Assembly (NCBI RefSeq): GCF_029167645.1
Contig: NZ_CP119147.1
Coordinates: forward strand, 2,294,001-2,358,000
DNA length: 64,000 bases
DNA from: Streptomyces sp. AM 2-1-1
GTDB lineage: Bacteria > Actinomycetota > Actinomycetes > Streptomycetales > Streptomycetaceae
Direction: 5' to 3'
In this document: positions 35,817 through 43,316 of the stretch, piece after piece
Layout of the letters: each line of letters starts with the position of its first letter
Numbering within the stretch: the first letter of the stretch is position 1
Position numbers and translations under genes: made by a program
Notes under the pieces: model-generated
Database searches by the model: none
Seen by the model: the letters and a program-made list of their open reading frames with translations, nothing else
What the model was told of the DNA's origin: nothing

Positions 35817-36008
35817 CAGGCGTCTCCAGCGGTTGTCTTCAGTACGTACCCCAGCGGGGCGTGCGTACCTGGTGTCGTCCATCCTGCCGCAGCCCGCGTC
35901 CCGGCGGAGCACTGAGCCCCTGAGCCGGAGCGGGTGTCTACGCTGGATGGTGACAAGCCGGGCATCGCCGCCGGTTCCAGCCGGCGGCCCTACGAGCCGA
36001 GGAAACCC

Positions 36009-37490
36009 GTGAGCGACACCCCATTCGGATTCGGCCTTCCGCCGGAGGAGCCGGAGAACGGCGACGGCAAGAAGAAGGACCCCATCGAAGGTGGGCAGGG
36101 TCAGAGCGGGCCGGCGAACCCGTTCGGCTTCGGGCCCGGTGGTGCCGGGGACAATCCGTTCGCGGCCATGTTCGGTTCGATGAACCCGAACGACCTGGGC
36201 GCCGCCTTCCAGCAGCTCGGCCAGATGCTGAGCTACGAGGGCGGTCCGGTGAACTGGGACATGGCCCGCCAGATCGCCCGCCAGACGGTGTCGCAGGGCA
36301 CCCAGGACGGCAGCAAGGACGCCAGTGTCGGACCGGCCGAGCGCGCCGCGGTCGACGAGGCCCTGCGGCTGGCCGACCACTGGCTGGACGGCGTGACCTC
36401 GCTGCCCTCCGGCGCGGTCACCACCGTGGCGTGGAGCCGTGCGGAGTGGGTCGAGGCCTCCCTTCCGGCTTGGAAGCAGCTGGTCGATCCGGTCGCCGAG
36501 CGGGTCGGCATCGCCATGGGCGAGGTGCTGCCCGAGGAGATGCAGGCGATGGCCGGCCCGTTGATCGGCATGATGCGGTCGATGGGCGGCGCCATGTTCG
36601 GCCAGCAGATCGGGCAGGCGGTGGGTGTCCTCGCCGGTGAGGTCGTCGGTTCCACCGACATCGGGCTGCCGCTCGGTCCCGCGGGCAAGGCGGCGCTGCT
36701 GCCGCTGAACGTCGAGCGCCTCGGCAAGGACCTGAGCGTCCCGCTGGACGAGGTGCGGCTCTACCTCGCCCTGCGCGAGGCCGCCCACCAGCGTCTCTTC
36801 GCGCACGTTCCGTGGCTGCGCTCCCACCTCTTCGGCGCCGTGGAGTCCTACGCCCGCGGCATCAAGGTCGACACCTCCAAGCTGGAGGACGTCGTCGGGC
36901 AGTTCGATCCCTCCGAACCCCAGCAGCTGCAGGACGCGCTGCAGCAGGGCATGTTCCAGCCGGAGGACACCCCGGAGCAGAAGGCCTCGCTGGCCCGGTT
37001 GGAGACGGCGCTCGCCCTGGTCGAGGGGTGGGTGGACGCGGTGGTCCACGAGGCGGCGAAGCCCCGTCTGGGATCCGCCGACGCACTGCGCGAGACGATG
37101 CGCCGGCGCCGTGCCTCCGGTGGCCCCGCGGAGCAGACCTTCGCCACGCTCATCGGGCTGAAGCTGCGTCCGCGCCGGCTGCGGGACGCCTCGCGCCTGT
37201 GGGCCTCGCTCACCGACGCCCGGGGCCTCGAAGGCCGCGACGGCCTCTGGGAGCACCCGGACATGCTGCCGACCGCCCAGGACCTGGACGACCCGGACGG
37301 CTTCGTCCACCACGAGCAGCTGGACTTCTCCGAGCTCGACAAGATGCTCGGTGAGGCCGCGAGCGGCGGCACGAAGGCCCCCGGCACGGCCCCCTCCGAG
37401 CCGGAGGACGCGGCGGCCGAGGACGCCGCCGGCGCCGAGGGTGACGAGGACGGCGACGGCTCCGGCCCGAAGGGCGACACGGACCGGTGA
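36009..37490 (+). CDS. Zincin-like protein (DUF2342 / putative zinc metalloprotease)
   Basis: Codes for 493 residues from GTG 36009, with gagccgagg upstream. The N-terminal 60 residues are Gly/Pro/Asn-rich. The core (about 65-445) is helical and carries the pattern REAAHQRLFAHVPWL with H260 and H266, characteristic of the actinobacterial DUF2342 zincin family related to the F420-locus putative metallopeptidase. The C terminus is an acidic low-complexity tail (EDAAAEDAAGAEGDEDGDG). Proteolytic activity is not proven for the family. It overlaps the Nudix gene by 4 nt (GTGA). Confidence 0.88.
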   Translation: MSDTPFGFGLPPEEPENGDGKKKDPIEGGQGQSGPANPFGFGPGGAGDNPFAAMFGSMNPNDLGAAFQQLGQMLSYEGGPVNWDMARQIARQTVSQGTQDGSKDASVGPAERAAVDEALRLADHWLDGVTSLPSGAVTTVAWSRAEWVEASLPAWKQLVDPVAERVGIAMGEVLPEEMQAMAGPLIGMMRSMGGAMFGQQIGQAVGVLAGEVVGSTDIGLPLGPAGKAALLPLNVERLGKDLSVPLDEVRLYLALREAAHQRLFAHVPWLRSHLFGAVESYARGIKVDTSKLEDVVGQFDPSEPQQLQDALQQGMFQPEDTPEQKASLARLETALALVEGWVDAVVHEAAKPRLGSADALRETMRRRRASGGPAEQTFATLIGLKLRPRRLRDASRLWASLTDARGLEGRDGLWEHPDMLPTAQDLDDPDGFVHHEQLDFSELDKMLGEAASGGTKAPGTAPSEPEDAAAEDAAGAEGDEDGDGSGPKGDTDR

Positions 37491-38023
37491 GCCTGCATGA
37501 CGACGCCGCCCTCGTGCTGAAGACGTACGAGGGCGGGGGCGAGGCCGGCCAGGCGGAGCTGCGCCGGAGCTACCTCGACCATCTGGACGCCCACCCGGAC
37601 GGGATGTGGAAGGCCTGCGGAGCGGGGCACCTGACCGCCAGCGCGCTGGTGATCGACCCGGCGGCGGGGCGCGTGCTGCTGACCCTGCACCGGAAGCTCG
37701 GTATGTGGCTGCAGATGGGCGGCCACTGCGAGCCGGAGGACGCCACCCTCGCGCAGGCGGCGCTGCGGGAGGCGACGGAGGAGTCCGGGATCGACGGCCT
37801 GATCCTCCTGGCGGGCGGCCCGGTGCGCCTGGACCGCCACCCGATTCCGGCCCCGTGCCACTGGCACCTCGACGTCCAGTACGCCGCGCTGGCCCCGTCC
37901 GGTGCCACCCAGCGGATCAGTGAGGAGTCGCTGGATCTGCGCTGGTTCGCCTACGACGAGGTGGCCGGGGTGGCCGACGCCTCGGTGGTCCGGCTGCTGG
38001 AGGCGGCGCGCGCGGCGCTCTGA
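37487..38023 (+). CDS. Nudix hydrolase
   Basis: Codes for 178 residues from GTG 37487, overlapping the zincin stop. The Nudix signature reads GGHCEPEDATLAQAALREATEESGI, retaining REATEESG. The glycine-to-arginine spacing is two residues longer than in MutT, as in a group of actinobacterial Nudix proteins. Substrate unknown; GMWLQMGGH before the box and CHWHLDVQYAALA after it are typical of this group. The overlap with the zincin gene implies coupled translation, a conserved-looking pair whose joint function is unclear. Confidence 0.9.
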   Translation: MSLHDDAALVLKTYEGGGEAGQAELRRSYLDHLDAHPDGMWKACGAGHLTASALVIDPAAGRVLLTLHRKLGMWLQMGGHCEPEDATLAQAALREATEESGIDGLILLAGGPVRLDRHPIPAPCHWHLDVQYAALAPSGATQRISEESLDLRWFAYDEVAGVADASVVRLLEAARAAL

Positions 38024-38041
38024 CCCATCCCGCGCACGGCG

Positions 38042-38079
38042 CAGGGGGCGGCCCTCCGGTCCGGAGGAGCCGCCCCCTG
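38042..38079. terminator. Bidirectional terminator between Nudix and AIM24 genes
   Basis: cagggggcggc (38042-38052) pairs with gccgccccctg (38069-38079), and inside it cctccgg (38053-38059) pairs with ccggagg (38061-38067). This gives an 18-bp stem with one bulged A. It lies between convergent genes ending at 38023 and 38120. Confidence 0.8.
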
Positions 38080-38119
38080 TCGCTGGGGTGCGGGACGCGC
38101 CGCGGTCACTTCGGGCCGG

Positions 38120-38866
38120 TCAGTTCCAGGCGTTGTTCTGGTTCTGGTTCTGCGAGCCCACGCCGTACTGGCCGCGGACGCCCTGGCCGATCTGGGCGCT
38201 CTGCGGCGGCAGGACCTCGCTGGGCTGGACCAGCGCGAAGCCCTCGCCGAGGAAGCTCAGCTCCCAGCCCTCGCCGGTGTTGCCCCGTCGGCGCATGACG
38301 CCCGAGGAGTGCGTCTGCGCCTGCATCTGGACCCGGAGCGAGCTGGACCAGGCGACGATCGCGTCGGCGTCGGCGTTGACGTACTTGTCCGGTGTGACCT
38401 GGAGCATCAACGGCTGACCGGAGGTCATCAGCGCGACCTTGCCGGTGCCGGTGATGTTGAGCTGGTACTTGCCGGTGCCCGAGATGCCGTACTGGCTGTC
38501 CACCGCGATGACCTCGGTGTGCAGTGAGGAGTCGAGCGCCAGGACGTAGGCGCTGTCGACCGTCATCCCCGCGTGGTCGACGTCCACCACGTGGATGTAC
38601 TGGGCGAGGTTGGCGAAGTAGACGGTGCCCTGGCCGGTGCAGCGCATCAGTTCGAGGCCCTCGCCCGTGCGGGCGCGCGCGTTGCGCTGGGAGCTCGACT
38701 GGTACTCCCCGTCGAACTCCATCAGCCCCTGGTAGGCGACCATGGCGCCCTTGCGGGCGAGCACGGCGTCACTGCCCGTCAGGGAGACCCGCAGCAGCTG
38801 CGGGTTCTGCACGGTGTACCGCTCCGAGGACTGCTGCTCGGTGTGGGCGAAAAGCGGACTCTGCAT
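38120..38866 (-). CDS. AIM24-family protein (third gene of the cluster)
   Basis: Codes for 248 residues from ATG 38866. A single AIM24/TRAP-like beta domain: QLLRVSLTGSDAVLARKGAMVAYQG, GEGLELMRCTGQGTVYFAN, GTGKYQLNITGTGKVALMTSG and SFLGEGFALVQPSE. It ends in a Gln/Asn-rich tail (YGVGSQNQNQNNAWN). AIM24 domains resemble the trp RNA-binding attenuation protein fold; in yeast AIM24 acts in the mitochondrial inner membrane, while the bacterial role is not known. It starts 18 bp after the second AIM24 gene in an apparent operon. Confidence 0.88.
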   Translation of the reverse strand: MQSPLFAHTEQQSSERYTVQNPQLLRVSLTGSDAVLARKGAMVAYQGLMEFDGEYQSSSQRNARARTGEGLELMRCTGQGTVYFANLAQYIHVVDVDHAGMTVDSAYVLALDSSLHTEVIAVDSQYGISGTGKYQLNITGTGKVALMTSGQPLMLQVTPDKYVNADADAIVAWSSSLRVQMQAQTHSSGVMRRRGNTGEGWELSFLGEGFALVQPSEVLPPQSAQIGQGVRGQYGVGSQNQNQNNAWN

Positions 38867-38884
38867 GGTGTTTCCCTCCTCCCT

Positions 38885-39565
38885 TCAGGACCGGACGCGC
38901 AGGCGGTCGGTGCTGTCCTCGCTCGGCTGGACGACGACGATTCCCTGGCCCGAGAAGGCCATCTGGTACGCCTCGCCGCTGCCGCGGCCGATGAGCGCGC
39001 CCGCCTTGAAGCTGCGCTTGCCCTTGACCTTCAGGTTCGGCGACCAGGCGACGAGTGCGTCCGGGTCGACGTACGTCTCGTCCTCGCCGCGTCCGCAGTC
39101 GACCACGATCGGGGTGCCGCGGGAGGTGATGGCCACCCATCCGGTGCCTTCCACGACCACGTTCCACAGGCCCTGGCCGGCGAACTTCGCCATTCCCTTG
39201 ACCTTCTCCACGCCCCAGCCCAGATGGGCGTCGAAGGCGAGGAGATTGGTGCCGTTGACCGAGATGGACTCGTTGGCGAGGTTGATGACGACCACGTCGG
39301 CGCCGTAGTCGGCGAGGTAGAGCAGCCCGTCGCCGGAGCACTTCATGACGGGGGCGCCCTCGCCGGTGACCCACTGGGAGGCGATCTGCCGGACGGCGGG
39401 CGGGTTGGGCTCGTACTGGATGAAGCCTTCGTAGGCCACCATCGAGCCCGGACGGGCGTAGAGGTCCTGGCCGGTGGCCATGGCCACCTTGAGCATCGAG
39501 TGGCCGTGGTTCTCCATCCGTGCGGTGACGGGGGTCGGGGCGTAGCCCGCGAGTTGCTGGTTCAT
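38885..39565 (-). CDS. AIM24-family protein (second gene of the cluster)
   Basis: Codes for 226 residues from ATG 39565. It is an AIM24 domain over most of its length (ARPGSMVAYEGFIQYEPNPP, GEGAPVMKCSGDGLLYLADYG, VVVEGTGWVAITSRGTPIVVD, MAFSGQGIVVVQPSED). Divergent from its two neighbours in sequence but built on the same pattern, so the three look like ancient paralogues. The start lies 11 bp after the TerD-AIM24 stop, indicating co-transcription. Confidence 0.88.
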   Translation of the reverse strand: MNQQLAGYAPTPVTARMENHGHSMLKVAMATGQDLYARPGSMVAYEGFIQYEPNPPAVRQIASQWVTGEGAPVMKCSGDGLLYLADYGADVVVINLANESISVNGTNLLAFDAHLGWGVEKVKGMAKFAGQGLWNVVVEGTGWVAITSRGTPIVVDCGRGEDETYVDPDALVAWSPNLKVKGKRSFKAGALIGRGSGEAYQMAFSGQGIVVVQPSEDSTDRLRVRS

Positions 39566-39576
39566 GGCAGGCTCCC

Positions 39577-41160
39577 TCAGACCTCGTAGGGCTGGACGAC
39601 GATGAAGTTGCCGGGCGCTCCCCGGAACTGGAGGTTCACGGTCTCCCCGCTGTGCCCGGGGTACGCGTTGCGGCGCAGCCGGACCTGGCTGGAGATGATG
39701 ACCTGGGCGGCGGACGACCAGGCGACGACGGCGTTGCAGTCGGCGAAGGTGGTCGGTGTCACCGGCAGGACGACCGGCACACCGCGGGTCTTGACGACCA
39801 CGGTGCCGGTGCCCTGGAACTGCATGGTGAACAGGGCTCCGCCGGGGATGCCGTGGCCCTCCACCCTGCGGACCTCGTACTGGAGCGACTCGTCGAAGGC
39901 CAGGACGTTCTCCGCGGAGACGCAGATGCCGTCGCCCTGGAGCTCGATGGGGTGCAGGTGGGCGCCGTCCTCGGCGAGGAAGACCTGCCCGCGGCCGGTG
40001 CAGCGCATCAGCTGCATCTCCTGGCCGGTGGCGTTGCCGACCACCCGGCCGGTGAACCCGGCGCTCTTGTATCCGAAGTCGACCTTGCCCTGGTACATCA
40101 CCATGCTGCCCTGACGGGCGAGTACGGGGTTGCCGCCGAGCGTGAGATCGACCCGCATGAGCTGCTGGTTCTGCGGCGTCCACCGCTGGCCGGTCGGCTT
40201 CTCCTTGTACGGCTGGAGCGCCGCGCCGAGTCCGGCTCCGGTCGCCGGAGCGCCCTGCGGAACCCCTTGCGGGAGCCCACCGGGGGGTTGCCCGCCGAAC
40301 GGCTGCGCGGGCTGCTGGCCGAACTGCGGCTGCCCGTAACCCTGCGGGGGCTGCTGGCCGTACGGCGGTGCGGGCGGCTGCTGACCGTACGGCGGGGCGC
40401 CCTGTCCGGGGATCTGACCGAACTGCGGCTGGGGCGGCTGGCCGTACGGGGCGGGGGCCTGGGGTGCGAGGGGAGCCGCGACCGTGGGCGCCGCGTGCAT
40501 CGGCTGCGGCGCCGGCGATCCGAACGACGGCGCGGGCTGCGGGGTCGCGGGTGCGCCGAAGGCCGGCGGTGCGGAGGCCTGGGCCGGTGCGCCGAAGGAG
40601 GGCGCCGCCTGCTGGGGAGCGGCCGGCGTCTCTTCGGCGACCTCGCCGCCGAAATTGCGCAGGAGCGCGTCGAGTCCGCCGTCGAAGCCCTGGCCGACGG
40701 CCGCGAACCGCCAGACGTCCTTCAGGTAGAAATCGCCCAGCATCACTGCGCGCTCGGTGGTGAATTCGGAGCCGGTGAAGGCGTAGCGCACCACTTCTTC
40801 ACCGCCCGCGACGATCCGGATGTATCCGGGGCCGACCTGCGACATCTGGCCGGCGCCGTCGACGGTCGCGGTGAACGACAACTTGAGGATGTTGGCCGGA
40901 ATACGATCCAGCGTCACCCGGAACGACTCGGTGTCGCCGGACTGCGCGCCGAGAAGCTGAATGGACTCCTCGGGTGATTTCGGCTGATTGAAGAAGATGA
41001 AATACCGGTCGTCCGACAGCTGTTCATCGGCGTCGAGACCGAAGCAGCTGATGTCGAAGGTCAGTCCTGGGCCCGCGATCTGCACGCCTACGTACAGATC
41101 CGTCCCCGACGTGAGATCACTGATCTTGGCCTTGTGGCCGCGTTGGAATTCCCTGGCCAT
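39577..41160 (-). CDS. TerD-AIM24 fusion protein
   Basis: Codes for 527 residues from ATG 41160. Residues 1-175 are a TerD domain (YVGVQIAGPGLTFDISCFGLDADEQLSDDRYFIFFNQPKSPE, then VGPGYIRIVAGGEEVVRYAF, with acidic calcium-binding residues). Residues 176-310 are a Pro/Gln/Gly/Ala linker with YGQQPP-type repeats. Residues 320-527 are an AIM24 domain (LARQGSMVMYQGKVDFGY, FQGTGTVVVKTRGVPVVLPV, NLQFRGAPGNFIVVQPYEV). TerD proteins belong to the tellurite/stress network and bind calcium. It is the first gene of the three-gene AIM24 operon. Confidence 0.9.
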   Translation of the reverse strand: MAREFQRGHKAKISDLTSGTDLYVGVQIAGPGLTFDISCFGLDADEQLSDDRYFIFFNQPKSPEESIQLLGAQSGDTESFRVTLDRIPANILKLSFTATVDGAGQMSQVGPGYIRIVAGGEEVVRYAFTGSEFTTERAVMLGDFYLKDVWRFAAVGQGFDGGLDALLRNFGGEVAEETPAAPQQAAPSFGAPAQASAPPAFGAPATPQPAPSFGSPAPQPMHAAPTVAAPLAPQAPAPYGQPPQPQFGQIPGQGAPPYGQQPPAPPYGQQPPQGYGQPQFGQQPAQPFGGQPPGGLPQGVPQGAPATGAGLGAALQPYKEKPTGQRWTPQNQQLMRVDLTLGGNPVLARQGSMVMYQGKVDFGYKSAGFTGRVVGNATGQEMQLMRCTGRGQVFLAEDGAHLHPIELQGDGICVSAENVLAFDESLQYEVRRVEGHGIPGGALFTMQFQGTGTVVVKTRGVPVVLPVTPTTFADCNAVVAWSSAAQVIISSQVRLRRNAYPGHSGETVNLQFRGAPGNFIVVQPYEV

Positions 41161-41267
41161 GCGTAACGACCGTCCCCCATCCCGAATGTGAATGCGTCGC
41201 GTCAGGCTATCCGCAAACTACGACATCGAGCCAAGCCGGTACACATTCGGTACAGAGCCGGTGGTCG

Positions 41268-41888
41268 TCACTCCTCCCGGGCGGTGGGCAGATGCGGCAG
41301 CCGGTCCGCCGCCACGACGCCCTCGAGGTACCCCCGGGCCCGTTCGGTGCGCGGATACGTCTCCAGCAGACGCCAGAAGCCGGGGCCGTGGCCGGGCACG
41401 AGGAGGTGCGCGAGCTCGTGGACGAGCACGTAGTCGACGACGTACTCCGGCATGCCCTGCAGCCGGTGCGAGAGCCGGATGCTGCCCTCGGCGGGGGTGC
41501 ACGAGCCCCAGCGGGTGTTCTGGTTGGTGACCCAGCGGACCGAGACGGGCCGGGCCCGTCCTTCGAGGTACAGGTCGGACAGGCGGGCGGCGCGCTCCAC
41601 GAGCGCGCCGTCGCCGAGCACCCGCCGGCTCTCCTGCGCCGCCAGCTTGTCGAGCATCACGCCGACCCAGCGGCGTTCTTCGGCTTCCGACATCCGGGCG
41701 GGGATCAGCACGATCGTGCGGTCGCCCTCGCGGTAGGCGGACACCGTCCTGCGGCGCCGGTCGCTCCTGCGCACCTCCACCGCGCTCTTGGCGGCTGTGC
41801 GGATCGGGCGGGTGGCCCCGCGCTGCAGGGCAGCGGCGGAGCGCGCGGGAGTCTCCCCGGCGAGGCCGGGAGACGGGTCGGCGGGCAC
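41268..41888 (-). CDS. YgjP-like zinc metallopeptidase (DUF45/M48-type)
   Basis: Codes for 206 residues from GTG 41888. The family hallmarks are present: WVTNQNTRWGSCTP (WGSC motif), IRLSHRLQGMPEYVVDYVLVHELAHLLVPGHGPGFW with the zinc site HELAH, and a downstream His. The substrate of the YgjP family is unknown; members are often linked to stress or phage-defence genes, but this copy sits in a core-genome setting. Confidence 0.88.
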   Translation of the reverse strand: MPADPSPGLAGETPARSAAALQRGATRPIRTAAKSAVEVRRSDRRRRTVSAYREGDRTIVLIPARMSEAEERRWVGVMLDKLAAQESRRVLGDGALVERAARLSDLYLEGRARPVSVRWVTNQNTRWGSCTPAEGSIRLSHRLQGMPEYVVDYVLVHELAHLLVPGHGPGFWRLLETYPRTERARGYLEGVVAADRLPHLPTAREE

Positions 41889-41991
41889 GCCCCGACGTTA
41901 CCCGCTGTTCCCGGCGGAAGTCCCGCCTCCTCCGCAGTTCGTCGACGATCCCCCCAGGAAGCACACCATTTGAACGACTAATTCCCTCCCC

Positions 41992-42000
41992 TGTGGATAA
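41992..42000 (-). promoter_or_regulatory. Single DnaA-box match
   Basis: tgtggataa at 41992-42000 is the complement of TTATCCACA, a perfect 9-mer DnaA box, in the divergent spacer between the YgjP-like and RRE/E1-like genes. One isolated match in 64 kb of GC-rich DNA may be chance. Confidence 0.3.
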
Positions 42001-42110
42001 CTTTCGACGGGTTTCACGCTCCCACGGCATTCTGTGAGCGGAGAGACCGGCTGGAGAAGACCGGCCGACGACCCGTCAGAGAAGCGACCCGACCGCAAAG
42101 GAGAAAAAGG

Positions 42111-43253
42111 ATGCACCCGATGCTGAAGCCCGCACTGCGCCGCGCCTGGCGTGGGCGGAGCACCGTGCAATTCGGAGTCACCCCCGCACACGCGGTCACG
42201 TTCGGTCCTCTGGATATCGCCACGGGGAGTTTCCTGGAGCTGCTCGACGGCACCCGAGGGCTGCCCCTGCTGAAGGAGGAGGCGCGCTCGCTGGATCTGG
42301 CGGAGCGCCACGTGGACCTCCTCGTGGAGCGACTGGCGGGCGCCGGTCTCCTGGACGATCCGCACGCGGCGGGCCCGGAGTCCGAGGCGTTACGCCGCCG
42401 GGCCGACGTCCTGGACCGCCAGCGGTCGGACGCCGCCTCGCTCTCCGTGGTGCACCCCGAGCCGGGAAGCGCGGTCCGCCGGCTCGCCGCGAGGCGGGCG
42501 ATGCGCGTCCAGGTCCGGGGCGCCGGGCGGGTCGGGGCGGCGATCGCGGCCCTGCTCTCGGGATCGGGCGTCGGACGGGTGGACGTGCTGGACGGCGGTC
42601 TCACGGAGCCCTGGGACGTGGCTCCCGGAGGCCTGCCGCCCTCGGCCGTCGGTGAACGCCGCGATGCCTCGGCCCGTCGGCTGGTGCGCCAGTCGGCCGC
42701 GGGAGGCCAGCCGCGCACCGCGGAGTCGGACTCGGGGCGGGAGGGCAGCGGCCCCGGACTCTCCCTGGTCGTGGTCGCGCCGCGGGACGGCCTCGCGGTG
42801 TACGCGCCCGACCCGGGGACGGCCGAGCCATGGATCTCCGCGGGCATCCCTCATCTGTACGCGGGAGTGATCGAAGCCACCGGCGTGGTCGGCCCGCTGG
42901 TGCTGCCCGGCGGTACCGGGTGCGCGGGCTGCCTGGGTCTGCGCCGGGCGGACCAGGACGCGCAGTGGCCGCGTCTGGTGGCACAGTGGCGGACCGGGCG
43001 CCGGGGCGCGGTGCCGGCGTGCGACCTCGCTCTGTCGGCGGCGGTGGCCGGGCTCGCCGCGTCGCACGCCCTCTCTTTCCTGGACGGTGAACTCCCGGCG
43101 ACCACGGGCGCCCGCTGGGAAGCCGCGCTGCCTCTCCTGGAGTGGCGCGGCGAACGCATCGCACCCCATCAGGCGTGTGTGTGCGGTGCTGCTCGCGCCA
43201 CCGGGGTGCTCTCCCCCGCCTCGGGCTCGGCTCACGACACAATGGCCGGGTGA
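42111..43253 (+). CDS. Orphan RRE/E1-like (cyclodehydratase C-type, ThiF-related) protein
   Basis: Codes for 380 residues from ATG 42111 with aaaggag upstream. Residues 10-85 look like a winged-helix RiPP recognition element (STVQFGVTPAHAVTFGPLD, LVERLAGAGLLDD). Residues 130-330 form an E1/ThiF-type Rossmann region (MRVQVRGAGRVGAAIAALL, VDVLDGG). The cysteine pairs C271-x-x-C274 and C356-x-C358 would hold structural zinc. This is the architecture of the leader-binding protein of YcaO cyclodehydratases that make thiazole/oxazole peptides. I see no YcaO gene, precursor peptide or exporter nearby. The adenylation residues of true E1 enzymes are not evident. The next gene is an ABC1-type kinase. 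Confidence 0.75.
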   Translation: MHPMLKPALRRAWRGRSTVQFGVTPAHAVTFGPLDIATGSFLELLDGTRGLPLLKEEARSLDLAERHVDLLVERLAGAGLLDDPHAAGPESEALRRRADVLDRQRSDAASLSVVHPEPGSAVRRLAARRAMRVQVRGAGRVGAAIAALLSGSGVGRVDVLDGGLTEPWDVAPGGLPPSAVGERRDASARRLVRQSAAGGQPRTAESDSGREGSGPGLSLVVVAPRDGLAVYAPDPGTAEPWISAGIPHLYAGVIEATGVVGPLVLPGGTGCAGCLGLRRADQDAQWPRLVAQWRTGRRGAVPACDLALSAAVAGLAASHALSFLDGELPATTGARWEAALPLLEWRGERIAPHQACVCGAARATGVLSPASGSAHDTMAG

Positions 43254-43316
43254 CAGCCGTCGTCGGGATGATGCGAAGGGCGCACCGGCACCGCAGTTCA
43301 CGAACTGGAGGAGCAC

